Below, in pieces: positions 27,158-35,244 of a DNA stretch of 64,000 nt. The stretch's first letter is position 1. Every line of letters begins with the position of its first letter. The position numbers and the translations under genes were made by a program. The DNA comes from Persicobacter sp. CCB-QB2 (GTDB lineage: Bacteria > Bacteroidota > Bacteroidia > Cytophagales > Cyclobacteriaceae), in NCBI RefSeq assembly GCF_001274635.1, contig NZ_LBGV01000001.1, forward strand, positions 2,728,001 to 2,792,000. Direction: 5' to 3'. Under the pieces are notes generated by a model. It was not told where the DNA came from, did not search any database, and saw nothing but the letters and a program-made list of their open reading frames with translations.

Positions 27158-27580
27158 ATGAGTAAAAGAATTCTTTCCTCCAAAATATACCATTTAAAAG
27201 TAAGCCTTCCGGTTGGTTTAGGATTAATCACCCTGGTGGCGATGGTACATTTCCCATTCACAACAGCGCTGATGTTTTTGGCGATCTCCCTCATCATCAT
27301 GATTTTGCCCTGGCAGCTGTACGAAGTTCACCAACGTGGAAATTACTTTGTGGCTTATAATCCTCACTTTAATAAAGAGGTCAATGAGATAGAATTTTTG
27401 AAGAGCGAAGTGAAAAATATGGAAATGCGCAAGCTTGCCGCAGGTTACGCTTTAATTCATATGACGGTTCATGATCCCGAATGGACAAAACCTAAAACTG
27501 TTATTTACCCGATTGAAGAAAAAAACTATGCAGAACTAAAAAATATTCTGTTACCCGCCGCTTCTGCAATGGCGGTTTAA
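27158..27580 (+). CDS. Small membrane protein of unknown function
   Basis: A 140-residue protein I cannot assign to a family. Residues about 15-32 and 35-52 (VGLGLITLVAMVHFPFTTALMFLAISLIIMILPW) form two membrane-spanning segments. The cytoplasmic remainder is mixed and soluble-looking, with EVNEIEFLKSEVKNMEMRKLAAGYALIHMTV. The start at 27158 places a basic SKRILSSKIYHLK segment before the first span. It is alone between a divergent DUF5522 gene and a strong terminator, and precedes rocD without being linked to it. Confidence 0.7.
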   Translation: MSKRILSSKIYHLKVSLPVGLGLITLVAMVHFPFTTALMFLAISLIIMILPWQLYEVHQRGNYFVAYNPHFNKEVNEIEFLKSEVKNMEMRKLAAGYALIHMTVHDPEWTKPKTVIYPIEEKNYAELKNILLPAASAMAV

Positions 27581-27620
27581 AAAGTTTTAGCGCCTGAAAT
27601 GATCGAAAGACAGGTCAATT

Positions 27621-27668
27621 GAAGCCTCCGAGGGAATGGGCAGTTTTTTCCTTCGGAGGCTTCTTTGT
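27621..27668 (+). terminator. Intrinsic terminator after the 27158 gene
   Basis: GAAGCCTCCGA (27621-27631) and TCGGAGGCTTC (27653-27663) form an 11-bp perfect stem, with further GGAA/TTCC pairing inside, followed by TTTG. Confidence 0.85.
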
Positions 27669-27782
27669 ATATTAAATCGATTTTTCGGATACTCTTTCTC
27701 CGATTCCAGACGAAAGGGAGGCCTTTTCCAATACCGGAACAGGCGATATTTTTAATCATAAAATATAAACCCAAAAAAAATC

Positions 27783-29033
27783 ATGATGCAAAAAGTGAGC
27801 AGTCAACAAGCCATGGCGCTTGAAAACGAGTATGGATGTCACAACTACCATCCGCTACCGGTAGTATTGGAGCGAGGCGAAGGTGTTTTCGTTTATGACT
27901 GTGAAGGAGAACGCTATTACGATTTCCTTTCGGCCTACAGTGCAGTGAATCAGGGGCATTGTCACCCAAGAATCATCTATGCGATGATTGAGCAAACCAA
28001 AAAACTGACCCTGACTTCGCGCGCATTCTATAATGACAAACTTGGACAGGCAGAAAAATATGTATGCGAGTATTTCGGATACGACAAAGCCTTATTTATG
28101 AACTCCGGCGCAGAGGCCAATGAATCTGCGATCAAAATTGTAAGAAAGTGGGGGTACCTGAAGAAGAATATCCCGAATAATGAAGCGGTAATCGTGGCGG
28201 TGGAGCGTAACTTCCATGGCCGTACCACTACCATTATTTCTGCTTCTACGGATGAGCAGGCCACTAAAAATTTTGGCCCATTCATGCCGGGCTTTCAGGT
28301 GATCGCCTATGATGATTTGGCTGCTTTGGATGAGGCTTTGGCCAACCCTAATGTAGCCGGGCTGTGGATTGAACCTATTCAGGGGGAAGCGGGCGTATAC
28401 TTACCACAGGATGGCTATTTGAAAAAAGCACAGGAGCTTTGTAAAAAGCACAATGTGATTTTGATGATGGATGAAATCCAGACCGGTGTGGCACGTACCG
28501 GCGCTATGCTGGCCTCAGACCATGAAGGCGTTCATCCGGACATGTTGATTCTTGGAAAAGCCATTTCCGGCGGTACCATTCCGGTATCTTTGGTGCTTTG
28601 TAATGATGACATCATGGACGTAATTCACCCGGGTGAACACGGTTCTACCTATGGTGGAAATCCATTGGCCGCTGTAGTCACCGTAGAGGCCTTGCAAGTC
28701 ATTAAAGATGAGAAGCTGGTAGAGAACTCCAACGCCATGGGTGAGGTATTCCGTGGCCGCATGCAAAAGCTTGTGGAGAAATCAAAGCTGGCCACCTTAG
28801 TGCGTGGTCGCGGACTGATGAACGCTTTGGTGGTCAATGATACCGAAGACAGCTCAACCGCCTGGGACATCTGTGTGGCCCTGAAAGAAAATGGCTTAAT
28901 CGCCAAGCCTACCCATGGTAATATCATTCGTTTCACTCCTCCATTAATTATTACCGAGGAGCAAATGAACGAATGCTGTGACATTATCGAGCGTGTGGTA
29001 CTAGAATTTGAATCGGCAATGGTAGAGGAGTAA
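27783..29033 (+). CDS. rocD: Ornithine--oxo-acid aminotransferase
   Basis: PLP enzyme converting ornithine and 2-oxoglutarate to glutamate-5-semialdehyde and glutamate, in arginine/ornithine breakdown and proline supply. The 416-residue length fits class III aminotransferases. Visible motifs are NSGAEANESAIKIVRKWGY (about 104-122), ERNFHGRTTTIISAS, MMDEIQTGVARTG (about 229-241), ILGKAISGG with the Schiff-base Lys259, and GEHGSTYGGNPLAA. Strong similarity of the YGCHNYHPLPVVLERGEGV N-terminus to RocD supports ornithine over acetylornithine as substrate. It is monocistronic, with a terminator directly downstream. Confidence 0.95.
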   Translation: MMQKVSSQQAMALENEYGCHNYHPLPVVLERGEGVFVYDCEGERYYDFLSAYSAVNQGHCHPRIIYAMIEQTKKLTLTSRAFYNDKLGQAEKYVCEYFGYDKALFMNSGAEANESAIKIVRKWGYLKKNIPNNEAVIVAVERNFHGRTTTIISASTDEQATKNFGPFMPGFQVIAYDDLAALDEALANPNVAGLWIEPIQGEAGVYLPQDGYLKKAQELCKKHNVILMMDEIQTGVARTGAMLASDHEGVHPDMLILGKAISGGTIPVSLVLCNDDIMDVIHPGEHGSTYGGNPLAAVVTVEALQVIKDEKLVENSNAMGEVFRGRMQKLVEKSKLATLVRGRGLMNALVVNDTEDSSTAWDICVALKENGLIAKPTHGNIIRFTPPLIITEEQMNECCDIIERVVLEFESAMVEE

Positions 29034-29064
29034 TCCCTATTTTGTACGATAAAAGATACAACTT

Positions 29065-29096
29065 AATCCCGAAGGTCATGCTTTCGGGATTTTTTT
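29065..29096 (+). terminator. Intrinsic terminator of rocD
   Basis: AATCCCGAA (29065-29073) pairs with TTCGGGATT (29083-29091), followed by a T run. Confidence 0.9.
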
Positions 29097-29115
29097 AGCC
29101 CCAGCGAAAGGCTAT

Positions 29116-29337
29116 TGGCCCGAATTATGCATGCTTCAATCCTCGTTTAGCTGCAAGGCGGGAAAAATGAAGGAATAGTTTTCTATTTCGAGTTTTTCCA
29201 ACGAAGCAGATGAATGAGGAGAAAGCAAGCTTGCCCAAATTTGGGTTATAAAAAAATCAGTCGACTCAAATGCAATAAATTGACAGAAATCTAGTTAAGG
29301 CAAGCCACTAAATCTGGCGGTGAATAATTCGGGCTAG
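29116..29337 (+). mobile_element. Family A element, copy 6
   Basis: About 222 bp, ends GGCCCGAATTAT and ATAATTCGGGCTAG. The hairpin has CTGC/GCAG where copy 5 has CTGT/ACAG, and GGAAAAA/TTTTTCC with one A:T pair fewer on each side. Its right end forms the last codons of the minus-strand TonB_C gene. Confidence 0.9.
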
Positions 29338-29775
29338 GAGCACTATGCGTACATTTCGGGCCACTCCCTCGTGAGTGCCGGGCACCCATCGTGGTGAATT
29401 ACTAAACACCCTTAGCATCTCTTCATGATAAGCCTTAGCCGCAGGATGAAGCGTACCATCCTCCAGTTGGTCTCCCAATCCTTTAATAATTTTCGGAGAC
29501 ACTAATTTCCCTTCTTTGGAGACCACAAATTCCACCCAAACTTTTCCCCAAATAGCTGACTCCTGACAGGTAGCAGGCAGTTTGAAATTTTTCCCAATGT
29601 ATTTATAAAAGGCAGGCAGTCCTCCTTCAAATTCAGGCGGGCTGTCTACTATCGACATCACCTTTTCAACCTCAGCATTAGCAGCCTCTATTTGATTCCA
29701 ATTACAAGAGGAGGCAAAACACCCCAATAACAGCGCAAGGAGGCAATCAAATAATAATGGAGCAGTGACTTTCAT
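29308..29775 (-). CDS. TonB C-terminal-domain lipoprotein, 3' end replaced by a family A element
   Basis: A 155-residue lipoprotein-like protein (signal LLLGCFASSC, Cys24) with a TonB_C domain: PPEFEGGLPAFYKYIGKNFKLPATCQESAIWGKVWVEFVVSKEGKL, then IIKGLGDQL, LRVFSNSPRWVPGTHEGVARNVRIVLL. It is a close paralog of the next gene upstream. After VRIVLL the reading frame enters the family A inverted end and gives ARIIHRQI before stopping; the paralogs continue differently. The last beta strand of the domain is therefore just retained. It is the last gene of the BlaI-M56 cluster. A role in envelope signalling or binding is inferred from neighbours. Confidence 0.8.
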   Translation of the reverse strand: MKVTAPLLFDCLLALLLGCFASSCNWNQIEAANAEVEKVMSIVDSPPEFEGGLPAFYKYIGKNFKLPATCQESAIWGKVWVEFVVSKEGKLVSPKIIKGLGDQLEDGTLHPAAKAYHEEMLRVFSNSPRWVPGTHEGVARNVRIVLLARIIHRQI

Positions 29776-29848
29776 AATAAAAGAGGTAAGTGTTAAAATA
29801 AAAAATTTGCTCGGAATAGGGAGAATGCTAAAGGTTAATTAACTGTAC

Positions 29849-30343
29849 TTAGCCCAAACACACCACCACCGCAAGCTGCATACGTACATTTCGGACCACT
29901 CCCTCATGAGTGCCGGGCCTCCACCGTGGTGAATGGCTAAACACCCTTAGCATCTCTTCATGATAAGCCTTTACTGCTGGATGAAGCGTGCCATCCTTCA
30001 GCGGGTAGGCCAACTCTAATCCTTTAATAATTTTCGGCGACAGCACTTCTCCCTCTTCGGAGACGATAAATTCCACAAAAACTTTTCCCGAAATCGCTGA
30101 CTCCCGACATGTTGCTGGCAGTTTGAAATTTTTCCCAATGTATTTATAGAAAGCAGACATTCCTCCTTCGAATTCAGGCGGGCTGTCTACTAACGTCATC
30201 ACCTCCACACTATCTCTTTGTTGAAGAATTGAGAAAAGCACACCTGAAGCATAAGCATTTCCCTGATTTAGAAGGAATAGACAAATAAAGATCAGTCGAA
30301 AAAGACTAAGCTGATTACCAAAATTGTAAAGGAAGTTTGACAT
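29849..30343 (-). CDS. TonB C-terminal-domain protein
   Basis: A 164-residue protein with a hydrophobic N-terminal segment (LFRLIFICLFLLNQGNAYAS), likely a signal peptide. A TonB_C-like domain follows: DSPPEFEGGMSAFYKYIGKNFKLP, ISGKVFVEFIVSEEGEVLSPKIIKG, EEMLRVFSHSPRWRPGTHEGVVRNVRMQL. The domain is shared with the M56 proteins encoded upstream. Gene order and the 76-bp gap suggest the same transcript. The pair 29308/29849 arose by tandem duplication. No TonB-like proline-rich spacer is present, so it is not a canonical TonB energiser. Confidence 0.8.
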   Translation of the reverse strand: MSNFLYNFGNQLSLFRLIFICLFLLNQGNAYASGVLFSILQQRDSVEVMTLVDSPPEFEGGMSAFYKYIGKNFKLPATCRESAISGKVFVEFIVSEEGEVLSPKIIKGLELAYPLKDGTLHPAVKAYHEEMLRVFSHSPRWRPGTHEGVVRNVRMQLAVVVCLG

Positions 30344-30419
30344 GCATTCACCTCATGGATTAATTCTTAAATATATAGCTTTAATCCTAAAAACAATCTA
30401 ATTCCCAACAGCAGAAATA

Positions 30420-31880
30420 TTAACTTAAGCCATCAATGGCAAAATGCACCGGCAACACCATCTTCACGCTTACCGGCGCACCATTTTTCATCGCAGGTTT
30501 CCAATTTGGAGCATCCTTCACCACTTTCACGGCTGCATGATTGATATAATTTCGACAATAACGGAGTAAACTAACGTATTTATTGTTCTCCCGCCCATCA
30601 AAGGAATCCCCGGAAAGATGATGAAATAACACTTCATCCAAATTGGAGGCCTGTTCTGCAGGTCTTTTCAAGGTATAATTTCCTCCATTGCGCATGTTAA
30701 TGACAAAACCCTCCTCTTTCCCGGCCTTTTCCGACCTGTTAATATTAATTACCTCATTCGGCCGGAGTTGATCAAAAGCGGAAAATAACGTACTTCCCTC
30801 CCCAATCCCTTGAAGTAGCTTCACATTTCTTACTGCTCCAGTTTCATCCACTTCAAATTGTATGAGTACCTCACCTTCAACCCCATAAGCTTGTATATCC
30901 TTTGGATAATTTAAATTAGCCTTGATATACTGTTGAAAACCCGCTAATCCTCCCTCAAACTCCGGTAATATATCTACTTGCTGGCCTTCCACCAACTCCA
31001 GTCCCTGCTCGGATTGCGGATTCATTTCTTCATACTGACAGGCCCAAAAACCTACCATGACAAACAGCCCTACAACCAACAAGCCACGTTTGATCGATAT
31101 TTTTTGATCTGATTTTATCATTCTAATTCTCTTTAAACTTTTGGAATTAAAAAAGGGGTGTCCCACGCCAAAGCCAAACTGCCCTAAAGTATTGCTCGCT
31201 AACAACTGCGCATAAGCCTTCTTGTCCGGGTATTCCTTGAGGCTATAAGCATCTGCCAGATATTCATGTTCTTCCTCCAAGGCAGATTTCATCAACCAAA
31301 TGGCCGGGTTAAACCACCAGATCAAACTACAAAAATCGAAAAATAAACGATCCAGAGAGTACCATTGGCGGATATGCCCCAGCTCATGCGCGAGGATCCG
31401 CGACTGATCTTCCACCTTCAAGTCTGTCGATGAAGGCCAGAATAGAAAATTAAACCAAGAGCAAATAGGGAAATCGGTTTGGGAGTAAACGCGAATATAA
31501 TCGGCTTCTACCTGCCACTTCTTTCTTAATAAGTGAGAAGTAAACTTTCCAAATTGAACTAAAAACCGAAAGACTAAAACACCAAAACACAACCAATAGA
31601 GCAACATCAAGCTATCGACTTCACGGGTTACCGTCTCCACTGTTGCATTTATTTCTACCGGAGACAATAAAAGTGCACTTGAAGCTACCACCACTTCCGG
31701 CTCAAAAAGGGAAAAGTGGAGCGAAGCCAAGCCGGGCATTAACAAAGCCATCAGACAGGACAAGACCAGAAATATCCGATTAAATTGCCCTCTCTTTCTG
31801 CCTCTTAACAAAAAATAATATAAGGTGGTGGCCACCAATAGACTCAGGTGGGTAGTGAAAATGGTGGAAGTCATAAGCAA
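30420..31880 (-). CDS. M56 (BlaR1-like) membrane metallopeptidase with TonB_C sensor region, copy 2
   Basis: BlaR1/MecR1-type proteins sense an envelope signal and switch on a zinc protease that inactivates a BlaI-type repressor. The 486 residues have membrane segments at about 9-24, 34-52, 92-110 and 264-281. The protease motif is HELGH (165-169) with an EEHE segment near 203-206, followed by DAYSLK. After the last span comes a periplasmic TonB_C-like region from about 305. It is interrupted by an insertion at about 365-445 that includes LRPNEVININ, resembling the plug motif of TonB receptors. It is a tandem duplicate of the gene at 31918-33378. Confidence 0.88.
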   Translation of the reverse strand: MLMTSTIFTTHLSLLVATTLYYFLLRGRKRGQFNRIFLVLSCLMALLMPGLASLHFSLFEPEVVVASSALLLSPVEINATVETVTREVDSLMLLYWLCFGVLVFRFLVQFGKFTSHLLRKKWQVEADYIRVYSQTDFPICSWFNFLFWPSSTDLKVEDQSRILAHELGHIRQWYSLDRLFFDFCSLIWWFNPAIWLMKSALEEEHEYLADAYSLKEYPDKKAYAQLLASNTLGQFGFGVGHPFFNSKSLKRIRMIKSDQKISIKRGLLVVGLFVMVGFWACQYEEMNPQSEQGLELVEGQQVDILPEFEGGLAGFQQYIKANLNYPKDIQAYGVEGEVLIQFEVDETGAVRNVKLLQGIGEGSTLFSAFDQLRPNEVININRSEKAGKEEGFVINMRNGGNYTLKRPAEQASNLDEVLFHHLSGDSFDGRENNKYVSLLRYCRNYINHAAVKVVKDAPNWKPAMKNGAPVSVKMVLPVHFAIDGLS

Positions 31881-31917
31881 GAGGGAAACATCCCCGGCCG
31901 AAGCCGGGAATATAGGA

Positions 31918-33378
31918 TTAGCTTAATTTAAAAGTAATCGGCAGGATCATGCGAACATTCACCTTATTTCCTCTTTGCATACCCGGGCTCCATTTCGCTG
32001 GTGAGTTGACGATTACACGTAAAGCCTCTTCATCCAAATCCTTGGCCGCTTTTTTCAGCTCAGAGGTAATCGCATCTGGTGAAATTTCATACTCATCACT
32101 CTTGGTACCGCTATAGCCCACAACCAATACCTCCTCCATATTGCTGTAAGTATCTTTTTCTTTCTGAACCACCTGTTCTGTTCCGTCTTTCATCTTCACG
32201 GTAATAGTCGCAGAGCCATCTTCATTTTTCTGTACATTCATGGACTCAATATCTTCGGGCTTTAATTTCGACAGGGCTCCAAAAGCGACATTGTCATCCG
32301 CAATACCCTTGATCACCTCCGCATTCACCACATTACCTTCCTTATCAATCACAAACTGAACGAAAACTTTGCCTCCAAGTCCTAGCTTTCTTGCGGATAA
32401 GGGATATTTCATATTTTCTCCAATATAATGGTAAAAGGCTTTCATGCCACCCTCAAACTCAGGTCGGTCCTCCGCGACAGTAAAGACCTCTCCGTCCAGA
32501 GCCACCTCTGCGGTTTGTAAGGGCTTCACTTCTTCTTTCTGGCAGGCCCAAAAGCCCACCATAGCAAACATCCCAGCTACCAACACCACACGTTTTAACG
32601 ATAATTTTTGATCAGACTTCATCATGGTAATTCTCTTTAAACTTTTTGAATTAAAAAACGAGTGTCCTACGCTTAAGCCAAACTGTCCTAAGGTGTTGCG
32701 CGCTAACAGCTGTGCGTAGGCTCTATAATCAGGATGCATCTTCAAACTATAGGCATCTGCCAAATATTCATGCTCTTCTTCCAGAGCAGATTTCAATAGC
32801 CAAATGGCAGGATTAAACCACCAAATCAGGCAACAAAAATCCATAAACATCCGGTCCAGCGAATGCCACTGTCGGATATGTCCCAACTCATGTTCTAAAA
32901 TCCGGGACTGATCTTCTTTTTCCAGGGCTAAATCCTCCGGCCAGATCAAAAACTGAAACCAGGAACACACCGGTAGTCGCTTCACGCCTTTCACCCAGAT
33001 GAATCCATCGCCAATGGACCAGGAAGATTTCAATAAATGAAAACTTAAGATTACAAAACGAAGCAAAAAGTGAATAACCAATACTACAATACCTCCCCAA
33101 TAAATCCACTTGAGCCAATCATGTTGACTAACGGTACCTTCAAAAGTGGCATTGATCTCTACCGGAGACAGCAGGATTGTAGTGCTTTCCCCTGCCGCAG
33201 GTGTTGCTCCAAATGAAAAGTTCAAAGCCGGAAGCCAGGGAAGCAACAAGGCCGTAAGCATCGTGAGTAGAATGAAAATTCTGTTCTTCTGACCGGATTT
33301 TTGCCCCTGTAATACCATCTTATACAGCAAAACCGCAGCGATCAGGATGATATGGGGTGTGAATTGAAGCGTATTCAT
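31918..33378 (-). CDS. M56 (BlaR1-like) membrane metallopeptidase with TonB_C sensor region, copy 1
   Basis: Same architecture as its neighbour: 486 residues, four likely membrane segments (about 9-24, 33-52, 91-111, 262-279), and zinc motif HELGH (163-167) with EEHEYLADAY. The periplasmic C-terminal part begins RPEFEGGMKAFYHYIGENMKYP. Within that TonB_C region are two segments reminiscent of SusC/plug proteins: KLKPEDIESMNVQKNEDGSA (372-390) and EEVLVVGY (415-422). The domain resumes with EALRVIVNSPAKWSPGMQRGNKVNVRMILPI. It starts 16 bp after the BlaI gene, so repressor and sensor are co-expressed. The ligand is unknown; no beta-lactamase lies nearby. Confidence 0.9.
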   Translation of the reverse strand: MNTLQFTPHIILIAAVLLYKMVLQGQKSGQKNRIFILLTMLTALLLPWLPALNFSFGATPAAGESTTILLSPVEINATFEGTVSQHDWLKWIYWGGIVVLVIHFLLRFVILSFHLLKSSWSIGDGFIWVKGVKRLPVCSWFQFLIWPEDLALEKEDQSRILEHELGHIRQWHSLDRMFMDFCCLIWWFNPAIWLLKSALEEEHEYLADAYSLKMHPDYRAYAQLLARNTLGQFGLSVGHSFFNSKSLKRITMMKSDQKLSLKRVVLVAGMFAMVGFWACQKEEVKPLQTAEVALDGEVFTVAEDRPEFEGGMKAFYHYIGENMKYPLSARKLGLGGKVFVQFVIDKEGNVVNAEVIKGIADDNVAFGALSKLKPEDIESMNVQKNEDGSATITVKMKDGTEQVVQKEKDTYSNMEEVLVVGYSGTKSDEYEISPDAITSELKKAAKDLDEEALRVIVNSPAKWSPGMQRGNKVNVRMILPITFKLS

Positions 33379-33394
33379 AGTTCCATTGATAAGG

Positions 33395-33772
33395 TTATTG
33401 GTCCTGATCCTTTTCCGGATCCAGTTCTTTTAATAAGGCTTCATATTCAGCCAGATTCAAATCCTTCTCTTTGGCAAAGAAAGACACCAAGCCCTTCAAA
33501 GAGCCGCCAAAATATCCATTCAATAAATTGGTCAGGGAATACTTACGATACTCATCCTTGGTCATCAATGGAAAATATCGGTGCGACCTGCCATAGGCCT
33601 CATGTCCTACGATTTCCTTCTTTTGTAAAATCCGTACAATCGTCGACACCGTATTGTAGGCCGGCTTGGGCTCCGGTAATTCCTCGATGATATCTTTAAT
33701 GAAGGCCTTCTCCTTTTTCCAGAGCACCTGCATGATTTGTTCTTCGGCTTTTGTTAAGTCTTTCATATTCAA
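33395..33772 (-). CDS. BlaI/MecI/CopY-family transcriptional repressor
   Basis: The 125-residue winged-helix repressor starts MNMKDLTKAEEQIMQVLWKKEKAFIKDIIEELPEPKPAYNTVSTIVRILQKKEIVGHEAYGRSHRYFPL, the complete BlaI DNA-binding domain, followed by a short dimerisation tail. BlaI proteins repress their own operon until a BlaR1-type protease acts. Here two such proteases follow directly. A palindrome at 33806-33823 overlaps the likely promoter and is the obvious operator candidate. Start could be Met1 or Met3. Divergent from the 5-formyl-THF cyclo-ligase gene. Confidence 0.93.
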   Translation of the reverse strand: MNMKDLTKAEEQIMQVLWKKEKAFIKDIIEELPEPKPAYNTVSTIVRILQKKEIVGHEAYGRSHRYFPLMTKDEYRKYSLTNLLNGYFGGSLKGLVSFFAKEKDLNLAEYEALLKELDPEKDQDQ

Positions 33773-33787
33773 TCTATAGCTATGGCG

Positions 33788-33823
33788 TAAATGTATAACT
33801 ATTTTTTTAGTTTCAAAACTAAA
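33788..33823 (-). promoter_or_regulatory. Candidate promoter and BlaI-type operator of the M56 operon
   Basis: TTTAGTTTCAAAACTAAA (33806-33823) is a perfect dyad with 8-bp arms and a 2-bp centre. It contains a minus-strand TTTTG (33814-33818), followed after 18 nt by TACATTTA (33788-33795), resembling the -33/-7 elements of Bacteroidota. A repressor on the dyad would cover the -33 element. The start codon is only about 16 bp downstream, so the leader is very short. Confidence 0.5.
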
Positions 33824-33927
33824 TCATTAGTTAATAAAGAAAAAATGACTCAACAAAAGCGAACAGCTATTTGATTAATTAAAAAAATAAGCGGATATAG
33901 AACACTAAACACACAGCGAGCACCATA

Positions 33928-34497
33928 ATGTACAAAAAGGAAATTCGGAAAAAATTTTTAGCGCAACGGAAATCTTTCAGTAATGAAGACTTCCAAAAAG
34001 CCTGTGAAGCAATTACCAAGGGCTTCTTTGCCTATGCCGATTTATCAAAAGTGCAATTTCTGCATAGTTTCTTGCCCATCCTCCATCACCATGAGATTGA
34101 CAGCTGGCAAATTATCAACCAATTGCCCGCACACCTTAAGGTCGTGGTTCCCAAAAGTGATTTTAAAGATTGCAGCATGCAGGGCTATTTATTGGAAAAA
34201 ACAGATCTCCATACCAATGAATGGGGCATTCCGGAGCCTTCCGGGAATGGAACGCCTATTCCGGATCAGGAAATAGATATGGTGATTGTGCCATTATTGG
34301 CTTTTGATCAAAAGGGCTATCGGGTGGGTTATGGCAAAGGTTTCTATGATCGTTTTTTTAAAAACTGCCGTAAGGACATCCAAAAGGTGGGGTTGTCCTT
34401 ATTCCCACCGGTGGATACGATTGAGGATTTGAACCCTTTTGATGAACCACTGGATACGGTCATCACGCCGGATCAGGTATATAGCTTCAAAAATTAA
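33928..34497 (+). CDS. 5-formyltetrahydrofolate cyclo-ligase
   Basis: ATP-dependent conversion of 5-formyl-THF to 5,10-methenyl-THF, recycling a stable folate. The 189 residues carry the family's basic N-terminus (MYKKEIRKKFLAQRKSFS) that contacts ATP, WGIPEP (about 99-104), and the signature IVPLLAFDQKGYRVGYGKGFYDRFF (about 121-145) with its glycine-rich phosphate-binding loop. Normal length. It overlaps the 3' end of the convergent HigA-like gene by 4 bp. Confidence 0.95.
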   Translation: MYKKEIRKKFLAQRKSFSNEDFQKACEAITKGFFAYADLSKVQFLHSFLPILHHHEIDSWQIINQLPAHLKVVVPKSDFKDCSMQGYLLEKTDLHTNEWGIPEPSGNGTPIPDQEIDMVIVPLLAFDQKGYRVGYGKGFYDRFFKNCRKDIQKVGLSLFPPVDTIEDLNPFDEPLDTVITPDQVYSFKN

Positions 34498-34769
34498 AGT
34501 TCAATTTCAATTTTAACTTTTCCGCCTAATCCTTTCTCTACCAAATCAAAAAGGGTTTTCAAAGTAAGATTGGCAGCATCGTTCTCTACTCTGGAGATAT
34601 ATGTACGCTTTTTTTGCACCAGATCTGCCATTTGCTGCTGAGTGAGGTTTTTATCTTCCCGAGCCTTTCTTAAGAGCACGCCTATTTTGAAGGCTTCGGA
34701 TTCCCGCTCTAATTCATCCCTTCTATCAGTTCCTTTGGAACCATAAACCTCATTTTTGATCTCTTCCAA
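34494..34769 (-). CDS. XRE-family antitoxin, HigA-like
   Basis: The 91-residue protein has a helix-turn-helix at about 28-80: GVLLRKAREDKNLTQQQMADLVQKKRTYISRVENDAANLTLKTLFDLV. It follows a RelE/HigB-type gene with a 23-bp gap, the toxin-first order typical of HigBA. Antitoxins of this kind neutralise the toxin and repress the operon. The start at MEEIKNEVYG gives a charged leading segment before the HTH. It shares 4 bp with the end of the cyclo-ligase gene, so the two transcripts converge. Confidence 0.85.
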   Translation of the reverse strand: MEEIKNEVYGSKGTDRRDELERESEAFKIGVLLRKAREDKNLTQQQMADLVQKKRTYISRVENDAANLTLKTLFDLVEKGLGGKVKIEIEL

Positions 34770-34792
34770 GACTTCGTATCCATTTTTCTTTC

Positions 34793-35152
34793 TTATTTAT
34801 TGTCCTGCCTTTTATCTTCAAAGTATTCAAACATCAATCGCTGCGCCTTTTCTATTTCACCTCTGGGAGTTTTCTGATCCTTTTTCTGAAATCCATTTAA
34901 TAGAACAACCAACCGGCCTTCGTCAAAAAAACAGAACACCCTCCAAATATTAGAGCCCAATTTTATTCTGGCCTCGTATAAACCATGCGTTCCTGTTAAA
35001 TGCTTAAGATATTGAGTGGGAATTTGCTCCAACACCTCGATCAATTCAATAACCTTAAAAATTTTGTCCTGAACCTTTCGTGGCTGCTTTTGTAGGAATT
35101 TCTGAAAATAATCCCGGTAAGCAATTACTTCCCTTACTTTCTTAAGACTCAT
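34793..35152 (-). CDS. RelE/HigB-family (Gp49-like) toxin
   Basis: The 119-residue protein has KFLQKQPRKVQDKIFKVIELIEVLEQIP and HLTGTHGLYEARIKLGSNIWRVFCFFDEGRLVVLLNGFQKKDQKTPRGEIEKAQRLM. This is the Gp49/HigB pattern: an Arg in YEARI and WRVF strands, then LLNGFQKK.QKTP. Family members are ribosome-dependent mRNA endonucleases. The active-site Arg and Lys residues appear intact, so it is probably active and held by the downstream HTH antitoxin. No other defence gene is adjacent. Confidence 0.88.
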   Translation of the reverse strand: MSLKKVREVIAYRDYFQKFLQKQPRKVQDKIFKVIELIEVLEQIPTQYLKHLTGTHGLYEARIKLGSNIWRVFCFFDEGRLVVLLNGFQKKDQKTPRGEIEKAQRLMFEYFEDKRQDNK

Positions 35153-35244
35153 ACGTTACTTTAAAGTTACTTGAAAAATGCTTTTTTACTAAATAATTCT
35201 CAACAAACAACATATAAGACAATAAAAAGTTGGTTAAACCATAA

